Below are positions 57,741 through 64,000 of a stretch of DNA of 64,000 bases, piece after piece (within the stretch, counting starts at the first letter, position 1; every line of letters starts with the position of its first letter). A model generated the notes under the pieces. The model did not search any database. It was not told the origin of the DNA and saw only the letters and a program-made list of their open reading frames with translations. Position numbers and translations under genes: made by a program. This DNA comes from Methylocaldum sp. 14B (GTDB lineage: Bacteria; Pseudomonadota; Gammaproteobacteria; Methylococcales; Methylococcaceae). The stretch lies in assembly GCF_002005105.1 (NCBI RefSeq), contig NZ_MSCV01000002.1, forward strand, positions 1-64,000, written 5' to 3'.

Positions 57741-58583
57741 TCACTCCCCAACCAACCACTCCACCCGCCACGTCCCTTGGCCATCCACCGCCAGTTTTTC
57801 CCACAGCCAAGGCAACAGACTGCGCAGTTCCTCTTCCAGTTTCCAGGGCGGGTTGATGATGACCATGCCGCTGCCGTTCAGGCGGAGGGTTTCGTCAGGG
57901 TCGAGTATCGAGAATTCCGCGACCAACACCTTGCGGATGCCGGATTTCTTGAAACGGCGTAGAAAATCGTCCGCCGTGGCGCGATCCTGGATCGGATACC
58001 AGACTGCAAAAATACCGGTCGCCCAACGCCGATAAGCCTCCTTCACGGCGTCCAGCAGACGCCGCCACTCGTCTTTGAGCTCAAAGGCCGGATCGATCAG
58101 CACCAGGCCCCGCCGTTCGGAAGGCGGCAGCAACGCCTTGAGCGCCTGATAGGCGTCGAGATGATGGATCTTGACTTGCTTGTCGCCGGCGAATTCCTCG
58201 CCGAGTACCTTGACTTCGTTGGGATGAAGTTCGGAAAGCGTCATCCGATCGCCTGGGCGCAGGTAGTACCGGACGATATGGGGAGAGCCGGGATAAAAGC
58301 GCAGTTTGCCGTCGGAATTCAAAGCGCGCACGGCTCCGAGATAGTTCAGGATCGCCTCGGGCGCGTCTTTAACCTCCCACAATGGACCGATACCGGTTTT
58401 GTACTCGCGATTCTTGCGGGCTATCGCCGAGCCGAGATCGTAACGCCCGGCCGCGGCATGGGTGTCCAGATAGAAAAACGGCTTTTCCTTGCGCAGCAGC
58501 GAGCGAACTAGCAGGGTCAAAACCAGATGTTTGAATACATCGGCATGATTGCCGGCGTGAAAGCCGTGGCGGTAGCTCAGCAT
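57741..58583 (-). CDS. rlmJ: 23S rRNA A2030 N6-methyltransferase
   Basis: SAM-dependent methyltransferase that modifies A2030 of 23S rRNA. The 280-residue protein starts MLSYRHGFHAGNHADVFKH and contains the catalytic-site-like segment IDPAFELK (the DPP(Y/F)-type motif is here DPAF). YLDTHAAAGRYDL also matches the family. Confidence 0.92.
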   Translation of the reverse strand: MLSYRHGFHAGNHADVFKHLVLTLLVRSLLRKEKPFFYLDTHAAAGRYDLGSAIARKNREYKTGIGPLWEVKDAPEAILNYLGAVRALNSDGKLRFYPGSPHIVRYYLRPGDRMTLSELHPNEVKVLGEEFAGDKQVKIHHLDAYQALKALLPPSERRGLVLIDPAFELKDEWRRLLDAVKEAYRRWATGIFAVWYPIQDRATADDFLRRFKKSGIRKVLVAEFSILDPDETLRLNGSGMVIINPPWKLEEELRSLLPWLWEKLAVDGQGTWRVEWLVGE

Positions 58584-58629
58584 GGATTACGACGTTTAAT
58601 GGGAAGACGGGCTCTCGGTCGGAGACTGA

Positions 58630-59178
58630 TCAGAAATTCGGCTTTTTCTTGGCCGAGTTGTAACGTTCGATGCTGCTGGTGATTTCCTGCTTCGCTTCCT
58701 CGCCGTCGTACCAGCCGTCGATCTTGACCCATTTGCCGGGTTCCAGGTCCTTATAGTGCTCGAAGAAGTGTGCGATTTGGGCGAGCAGACTGTCGGGAAT
58801 GTCGCGGAAGGAGTTGACCTTGCTGTAAAGCGGGGTCAATTTGTCGTGGGGAACCGCGATAATCTTGCAGTCGCCGCCGGCTTCGTCGGTCATTTTCAAT
58901 AGACCGATCGGCCGGCAGCGAACCACCGATCCGCTCAATAGTTTCCAGGGAGCGACCACCAGCACGTCCACGGGGTCGCCGTCTTCCGACAAAGTGTGCG
59001 GAACGTAACCGTAATTGCAGGGATATTGCATCGCCGTGCCCATGAAGCGGTCGACGAAAAGCGCTCCGGTTTCTTTATCGATCTCATACTTCACCGGATC
59101 GCTGTACGCCGGGATTTCGATGACCACGTTGATGTCGTTCGGAACGCTCTTGCCGGAACTGACTTTCATCAAAGACAT
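58630..59178 (-). CDS. ppa: inorganic pyrophosphatase
   Basis: Family I soluble pyrophosphatase that hydrolyses PPi made in biosynthesis, including that released by SAM synthetase. The 182-residue protein shows [15 protein letters not shown] near the start and the metal-binding DGDPVDVLV in the middle (about 66-74). AAAGGAG precedes the ATG at 59178. Confidence 0.95.
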   Translation of the reverse strand: MSLMKVSSGKSVPNDINVVIEIPAYSDPVKYEIDKETGALFVDRFMGTAMQYPCNYGYVPHTLSEDGDPVDVLVVAPWKLLSGSVVRCRPIGLLKMTDEAGGDCKIIAVPHDKLTPLYSKVNSFRDIPDSLLAQIAHFFEHYKDLEPGKWVKIDGWYDGEEAKQEITSSIERYNSAKKKPNF

Positions 59179-59344
59179 GGGGTCGGATACTCCTTTAGCT
59201 GAGGTAAAACTGCGGGATTATAGCAATGTTTGCTGGTCGGCCGGTTGGTAAGGAACTGTGGACGATATGATGCGACATTCCCGGCAAGATCAGCCATCAA
59301 ATAGGCTATTTCCTGGATGATGTCTAATTTTTGGGCATAAAGCC

Positions 59345-59830
59345 GTGAACCCTTTGCTTTTTAAAGCTCACCCTTTACTGTATCTTTCAGTCGATCTCTT
59401 ACTCCGCCCGTCCGCGTACTCGGTCGACGATTTTTCCAGGCTGGTCCTGATTTACCTCATCATCAATCTTCCGTGGATGGCGGCATTGCGGTTCGCGGTG
59501 CGACGAACGGTCGGAATCCGCCTGACGCTCCCCCGCGCTTACGGCCTCGCCTTGCCGTCCGCCGTGGTTTACGCGCCGCTGATGCTCACGGTGTCGAGCG
59601 ACATACTGGCGCATGCATTTCGCCTGGAAGAACGGTATATCCTGATTTTTGTAATCGCGGTGGCATCACAGATGCTCGGCGCTCTTTACGGCTTTGGCGT
59701 CCGCTTCGATCGGACTGGACGACCGATCGGCATTCGCGCCGGCCTCGTCGTCTCCTTGTTTCTTCTGTTAGCATCGATTCCGTTTAGCTTTCTGCTGCTC
59801 GGGCTGAATGCGGTTTTCCGGGTGATTTGA
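59345..59830 (+). CDS. small integral membrane protein
   Basis: A 161-residue protein starting with GTG, with about four membrane helices (residues 5-20, 34-50, 73-90, 100-120 and 130-155 are the hydrophobic stretches). Arg-rich loops suggest an inside orientation. I recognise no family. It is divergent from ppa and precedes metK, which has its own promoter. Confidence 0.6.
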   Translation: MNPLLFKAHPLLYLSVDLLLRPSAYSVDDFSRLVLIYLIINLPWMAALRFAVRRTVGIRLTLPRAYGLALPSAVVYAPLMLTVSSDILAHAFRLEERYILIFVIAVASQMLGALYGFGVRFDRTGRPIGIRAGLVVSLFLLLASIPFSFLLLGLNAVFRVI

Positions 59831-59868
59831 GACTGCGCCGGATGCCCATTGACTTTTGCCGCAAAAAT

Positions 59869-59897
59869 TTGGTCGGTCTATCCCATTACCCTATAAT
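59869..59897 (+). promoter_or_regulatory. probable sigma-70 promoter of metK
   Basis: TATAAT (59892-59897) is a perfect -10. The -35 candidate is TTGGTC (59869-59874), 17 bases upstream. It lies about 50 bases before the GTG start of metK. Confidence 0.65.
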
Positions 59898-59948
59898 GGC
59901 GGGCTTTTAGGCCCGCTCGTAATCACCGTTTTTAAGGAAGGTCATACT

Positions 59949-61118
59949 GTGAGCAACAACTTTATCTTTACTTCCGAATCCGTTTCCGAAGGCCATCCGG
60001 ACAAGATCGCCGATCAAGTCTCCGATGCCGTTCTGGACGAAATGCTGAGACAAGACCCGAGGGCCAGAGTGGCCGTCGAAACCTTGGTCAAGACCGGAAT
60101 GGTGATTTTGGCGGGCGAAGTTACCACATCGGCCTGGGTGGATACCGAGACGCTGGTACGCCAGGTCGTGCGCGAAATCGGCTACGACGATCCGTCGATC
60201 GGGTTCGACTGGGAAAGCTGCGCGGTGCTCACGGCCATCGGTAAACAGTCGCCCGACATCGCCATGGGCGTCGACGAATCCGACGACCACGAACAAGGAG
60301 CCGGCGATCAGGGCCTGATGTTCGGTTACGCGTCCAACGAGACCGATGTGTTGATGCCGGCTCCCATCACTTACGCCCACCGGCTGGTGCAGCGCCAGGC
60401 GGAAGTGAGAAAAAAGAAATTTCTGCCCTGGCTGCGTCCTGACGCCAAGAGCCAGGTGACCTTCCGCTACGAGGACAGCAAGCCGGTCGCCATCGATGCC
60501 GTGGTTCTGTCCACCCAACACTCACCGGATATCGATCCGAAAATCCTGCGTGAGGCGGTGATGGACGAAATTATCCTCCACGTCCTTCCGAAGGAATGGC
60601 TGCACAAGGACACCAAGTACTTCATCAACCCCACCGGCAAGTTCGTCATCGGCGGTCCGGTCGGCGACTGCGGACTCACCGGCCGCAAGATCATCGTCGA
60701 TTCCTACGGCGGCATGGCACGGCACGGCGGCGGCGCATTCAGCGGCAAGGACCCGTCCAAGGTGGACCGCTCGGCGGCGTACATGGGCCGCTACGTGGCC
60801 AAGAACATCGTCGCCGCAGGTTTGGCCGAACGCTGCGAAATTCAGGTGTCCTATGCCATCGGGGTGGCCGAGCCGACCTCCATCAGCGTCAATACTTTCG
60901 GCACGGGGGTCATCGCCGAGGAACGCCTGGTGCAGCTGGTGCGCGAGTATTTCGATCTGCGGCCGAAGGGGCTGATCCGCATGCTGGATCTTCTGCAGCC
61001 GATTTATCGCCCCACGGCCGCTTACGGACATTTCGGCCGCACCGAGGACACGTTTACCTGGGAGAAGACCGACAAGGCCGAGGCACTGCGCGAAGCGGCC
61101 GGCTTATCCGCTCTGTAA
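59949..61118 (+). CDS. metK: S-adenosylmethionine synthetase
   Basis: Makes SAM from methionine and ATP. The GTG at 59949 is chosen: AAGGAAGG lies just upstream and the product then begins [19 protein letters not shown] as in the family, 389 residues long. An in-frame ATG at 59856 lies upstream of the promoter. ATP/methionine-site motifs [12 protein letters not shown] and [19 protein letters not shown] are present. It is followed by the SAH riboswitch and ahcY. Confidence 0.96.
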   Translation: MSNNFIFTSESVSEGHPDKIADQVSDAVLDEMLRQDPRARVAVETLVKTGMVILAGEVTTSAWVDTETLVRQVVREIGYDDPSIGFDWESCAVLTAIGKQSPDIAMGVDESDDHEQGAGDQGLMFGYASNETDVLMPAPITYAHRLVQRQAEVRKKKFLPWLRPDAKSQVTFRYEDSKPVAIDAVVLSTQHSPDIDPKILREAVMDEIILHVLPKEWLHKDTKYFINPTGKFVIGGPVGDCGLTGRKIIVDSYGGMARHGGGAFSGKDPSKVDRSAAYMGRYVAKNIVAAGLAERCEIQVSYAIGVAEPTSISVNTFGTGVIAEERLVQLVREYFDLRPKGLIRMLDLLQPIYRPTAAYGHFGRTEDTFTWEKTDKAEALREAAGLSAL

Positions 61119-61156
61119 TGTTTTACCCGGCCGCCGGGTGAGGCGGTGTTGTGCGG

Positions 61157-61226
61157 GCTGAGGAGCGCTGCGACGGGACATCCGCCAGGCTCGGTCGGCG
61201 CAACTGTTATGTCAACGGCGCTCGGT
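61157..61226 (+). promoter_or_regulatory. SAH riboswitch (ahcY RNA motif)
   Basis: The stretch contains the hallmark elements in order: GAGGAGCGCTGC (61160-61171), GCCAGGCTCG (61184-61193) and CAACGGCGCTC (61213-61223). GAGCGC (61163-61168) can pair with GCGCTC (61218-61223). This matches the known SAH-binding RNA that turns on ahcY when S-adenosylhomocysteine accumulates. It ends about 75 bases before the ahcY ATG. Confidence 0.9.
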
Positions 61227-61301
61227 TCATCTCCGCTGGTCGGGACACCTGACCAGTGTTTGTGGCCGGTGGAGAAATTCACGCAATGAGGAGCATGAAA
61301 C

Positions 61302-62720
61302 ATGAACGCTGTCGCAAATCCTGATTCATCCAACGACTATCGCGTCGCCGATATTTCCCTGGCCGACTGGGGCCGCAAGGAAATCGCCATCGCCGAAACC
61401 GAAATGCCGGGCCTGATGGCGGTGCGCGAGGAGTATCGCGCACTGCAACCGCTCAAGGGCGCCCGCGTCGCCGGCAGTCTGCACATGACCATTCAGACCG
61501 CCGTATTGATCGAGACCCTGGTGGCTCTGGGCGCGGAAGTGCGCTGGGCGTCCTGCAATATCTTCTCCACCCAGGACCACGCCGCTGCGGGCATCGCCGC
61601 CGCCGGCATCCCGGTGTTCGCCTACAAGGGCGAATCCCTGGAAGAATACTGGGAATTCACTCACCGCATCTTCGAGTGGCACGACGGCGGCACGCCGAAC
61701 ATGATTCTCGACGACGGCGGTGACGCGACCCTGCTGATCACGCTGGGTTCTCGCGCCGAAAAGAACCCCTCGCTCCTGGACAAGCCGACGTGCGAAGAGG
61801 AAGAGGTACTGTTCGCCGCCATCAAGAAGCGTCTGGCTTCCCAGCCGGGCTGGTATTCGAAAGTGCTCGCCAACATCAAGGGCGTCACCGAGGAAACCAC
61901 CACCGGCGTGCACCGCCTGTACCTGATGGAGCAGGAAGGCCGCTTGCCGTTCCCGGCGATCAACGTCAATGATTCGGTGACCAAGTCCAAGTTCGACAAT
62001 TTGTACGGCTGCCGCGAATCGCTGGTGGACGGCATCAAGCGCGCCACCGACGTGATGATTGCGGGCAAGATCTGCGTGGTCCTCGGCTACGGCGACGTGG
62101 GCAAGGGCTGCGCCCAAGCGTTCCGTGGCCTCGGCGCCACCGTATGGGTCACCGAAATCGATCCGATCTGCGCCTTGCAGGCGGCGATGGAAGGCTACCG
62201 CGTGGTCACCATGGACGACGCGTGCGACAAGGGCGACATCTTCGTCACCGCCACCGGCAACGTTGGCGTCATCAGCCATGATCACATGGCAAAGATGAAG
62301 AACAACGCCATCGTCTGCAACATCGGCCATTTCGACTCGGAAATCGAGGTCGCGAGTCTCAGGAAGTACACCTGGGAAAACATCAAGCCGCAGGTCGACC
62401 ACGTCATCTTTCCGGACGGCAAGCGCATCATCCTGCTGGCCGAAGGGCGCTTGGTGAACCTCGGCTGCGCCACGGGTCATCCGAGCTTCGTCATGTCGAA
62501 CTCGTTCACCAACCAGACCTTGGCCCAGATCGAGCTGTTCTGCCATGGCAACAAGTACCAGAACAAGGTTTATGTGCTGCCGAAACATCTGGACGAGCAC
62601 GTGGCGCGCCTGCATCTCAAGAAGATCGGCGCACAGCTCACGCAGTTGACGCCGGAACAGGCGGCGTACATCGGCGTACCGGTGGACGGTCCGTACAAAC
62701 CGGATCATTACCGGTATTGA
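61302..62720 (+). CDS. ahcY: adenosylhomocysteinase
   Basis: NAD-dependent hydrolysis of S-adenosylhomocysteine to adenosine and homocysteine, relieving product inhibition of methyltransferases. The 472-residue protein has [15 protein letters not shown], the NAD-binding [11 protein letters not shown], and the C-terminal [13 protein letters not shown] and YKPDHYRY. It follows the SAH riboswitch, which should induce it when its substrate rises. Confidence 0.97.
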   Translation: MNAVANPDSSNDYRVADISLADWGRKEIAIAETEMPGLMAVREEYRALQPLKGARVAGSLHMTIQTAVLIETLVALGAEVRWASCNIFSTQDHAAAGIAAAGIPVFAYKGESLEEYWEFTHRIFEWHDGGTPNMILDDGGDATLLITLGSRAEKNPSLLDKPTCEEEEVLFAAIKKRLASQPGWYSKVLANIKGVTEETTTGVHRLYLMEQEGRLPFPAINVNDSVTKSKFDNLYGCRESLVDGIKRATDVMIAGKICVVLGYGDVGKGCAQAFRGLGATVWVTEIDPICALQAAMEGYRVVTMDDACDKGDIFVTATGNVGVISHDHMAKMKNNAIVCNIGHFDSEIEVASLRKYTWENIKPQVDHVIFPDGKRIILLAEGRLVNLGCATGHPSFVMSNSFTNQTLAQIELFCHGNKYQNKVYVLPKHLDEHVARLHLKKIGAQLTQLTPEQAAYIGVPVDGPYKPDHYRY

Positions 62721-62781
62721 TCCTGCGAGGCAGCAAATAGGGTAGAAAACCGTTTGCCCTACGCTTACCGTTCTGACCACG

Positions 62782-62810
62782 AAGAAATCCTGCCTTGTGC
62801 AGGATTTCTT
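62782..62810. terminator. hairpin between ahcY and metF
   Basis: AAGAAATCCTGC (62782-62793) and GCAGGATTTCTT (62799-62810) form a perfect 12-bp stem with a 5-base loop, 61 bases after ahcY and 14 bases before the metF ATG. The T tract is poor, so it could be a terminator or attenuating hairpin. Confidence 0.6.
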
Positions 62811-62824
62811 CTATCTGAGATACG

Positions 62825-63691
62825 ATGACTCCCATGGAATCGCAAAAAAAATATCCGAGAATCTTCAGCCTGGAATTCTTCCCGCCGAAGAATCATGAAG
62901 CGGAAGACGCTTTCCGCACGAACCTGGCGAAACTGGCCGCGCTCAAGCCGAAATTCTGTTCTGTGACGTTCGGCGCGGGCGGGACGACGCGGGAGAAGAC
63001 CTTCGAGACGGTGGTCGAAATCCAGCGGAATACCGGCATCGAGGCGGCTCCTCATATCTCGTGCATCGCGTCCACCAAGACTAGCGTGCGGGAGGTTCTG
63101 GAAGCCTATAAAAATCAGGGCATCCGGCATATCGTCGCGCTGCGCGGGGACATGCCCTCCGGCATGCTGTCACCGGGAGAATTCCGTTACGCCAACGAAC
63201 TGGTGGAATTCATCCGTCGGGAAACAGGCGATCACTTCCACATCGAAGTGGCGGCCTACCCGGAAATGCATCCCCAGGCGGCCAGCATGGAGGCCGATTT
63301 GCGCAACTTCAAGCGCAAGGTCGAGGCCGGCGCCGACAGCGCCATTACCCAGTATTTTTACAATCCCGAAGCCTATTTCCGCTTCGTCGACGACTGCGAA
63401 AAAATGGGCATCGACATTCCCATCGTGCCCGGCATCATGCCGATCTCCAATTACACGCAACTGGCCCGGTTTTCCGACGCCTGCGGAGCGGATATCCCGC
63501 GTTGGATACGGAAACGGCTCGAGGTGTTCGGCGATGACCGCAAATCGATCCGCGCCTTCGGGCTGGAAGTGGTGACCGACCTGTGCCGACGGCTGTTGGA
63601 GCAGGGCGCGCCAGGACTGCATTTCTACACGCTGAATCGTGCCGAGGCGGTGTTGGGGATTTGGAGGAATATGGGGATTGCGGCGGATTGA
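62825..63691 (+). CDS. metF: 5,10-methylenetetrahydrofolate reductase
   Basis: FAD enzyme that makes 5-methyl-THF, the methyl donor for methionine synthesis. The 288-residue protein has the catalytic-region FSLEFFPPKNHEAED near the start, then GAGGTT, ALRGDMPSG and ITQYFYNPEAYFRF. The start may be the ATG at 62825 or one three codons later. Together with metK and ahcY it completes most of the local methyl cycle; methionine synthase is not in the window. Confidence 0.96.
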   Translation: MTPMESQKKYPRIFSLEFFPPKNHEAEDAFRTNLAKLAALKPKFCSVTFGAGGTTREKTFETVVEIQRNTGIEAAPHISCIASTKTSVREVLEAYKNQGIRHIVALRGDMPSGMLSPGEFRYANELVEFIRRETGDHFHIEVAAYPEMHPQAASMEADLRNFKRKVEAGADSAITQYFYNPEAYFRFVDDCEKMGIDIPIVPGIMPISNYTQLARFSDACGADIPRWIRKRLEVFGDDRKSIRAFGLEVVTDLCRRLLEQGAPGLHFYTLNRAEAVLGIWRNMGIAAD

Positions 63692-63694
63692 GCC

Positions 63695-64000
63695 TCACGC
63701 CCACAAATCCGCCAGCGAGAAGGTGATAGCGTCGAAGGGCGGAACCTTGACCGGATCGTCGTCCTTGAGCGTCGCGATGAGCAACCAGCCTTCCTCGCGC
63801 AACGCGAAGGCTTCCAGGGTATGTACCAGAGGGTCGACCAGCCAGGCGTAGGAAACCCCGTAACGGGCGTACAATGGCAGCTTTCGGGCACGGTCCTTCT
63901 GCTCGGTCGAGGGCGAAAGAATTTCGCACACCCAGTCCGGTACCACTTCGAAACGGTGGTCTTCGGGCAGCGTCGGCATCCGTTCCCGCCGCCAGCCGGC
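63695..64000 (-). CDS. Uma2-family protein, partial at window edge
   Basis: The C-terminal part of a Uma2 (DUF820) family protein with a PD-(D/E)xK nuclease-like fold. The visible part runs AGWRRERMPTLPEDHRF, then PDWVCEILSPSTEQKDRARK (the core acidic and lysine positions) and YGVSYAWLVDPL. The frame is open to the last base, so the start is beyond the window. Many copies of this family occur in some bacteria and the biological role is unclear. Confidence 0.85.
   Translation of the reverse strand, partial: AGWRRERMPTLPEDHRFEVVPDWVCEILSPSTEQKDRARKLPLYARYGVSYAWLVDPLVHTLEAFALREEGWLLIATLKDDDPVKVPPFDAITFSLADLWA

Noticed and set aside
61326-62780. 484-codon minus-strand frame
   Set aside because: Antisense to ahcY, one of the most certain genes here.

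Overview
The window is 64 kb of a moderately GC-rich gammaproteobacterial chromosome. The pointers are the fabA-fabB pair for unsaturated fatty acid synthesis, ttcA, rlmJ, pilU, a Fur box, an SAH riboswitch in front of ahcY, and an HME-type RND pump followed by a DUF3240 gene. A methanotroph-like (Methylococcales) host is plausible, but this is inference: no methane or methanol gene lies in the window. No rRNA, tRNA, CRISPR array, complete insertion sequence or prophage was recognised.

Layout. 0.5-4 kb: an OprP/O-like porin and a stress cluster cbpA-cbpM-hsp20. 4-9 kb (minus strand): a TIGR01777 epimerase-like gene, two tiny genes (a 41-residue membrane peptide and a 39-residue lipoprotein), then fabA-fabB-ttcA. 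9-16 kb: an unusual polysaccharide co-polymerase-like protein fused to a degenerate tyrosine-recombinase-like domain, an ABC exporter, a PHP phosphoesterase, tag and a Sel1/lytic transglycosylase gene. 15.6-22.3 kb (minus): a complete tripartite metal efflux system with DUF3240 and a His-containing exported protein. 23-29 kb: accessory genes (Kazal lipoprotein, radical SAM, THUMP, PIN-like, PaiB-like, phosphatase-like, a secreted trypsin-like protease with a small exported companion). 29.4-32.4 kb: a three-gene cell-envelope operon (SGNH hydrolase, anchored helical protein, SurA-N/DsbA-like fusion). 32.4-38 kb: a repeat-rich gap with a 103-bp MITE-like element, then a SNF2 helicase/SWIM pair. 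38.9-48.8 kb: DUF2254, gluconokinase, hemW and a Bat (aerotolerance) operon. 48.8-53 kb: a 1.39k-residue CheB-CheR-PAS-kinase-receiver protein. 53-55 kb: a Fur-controlled pair of tiny genes and pilU. 55.4-57.6 kb: an accessory islet with an FRG-domain gene, a membrane protein and a higBA module whose toxin is broken by an in-frame UGA. 57.7-64 kb: rlmJ, ppa and the SAM cycle genes metK, ahcY and metF, ending in a partial Uma2-family gene.

How parts work together. metK makes SAM, ahcY (under a riboswitch that senses SAH) clears the product of methyl transfer, and metF supplies methyl groups for remaking methionine. The efflux genes form one envelope-spanning pump. The Bat genes DUF58-DUF4381-VWA-VWA-BatD overlap or abut and are surely one operon, but without the usual neighbouring MoxR ATPase. 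The most unusual items are the co-polymerase/recombinase-like fusion with its exporter, the SGNH/DsbA-like operon behind a perfect 15-bp inverted repeat, the MITE-like element, and the Fur-driven small-protein pair.
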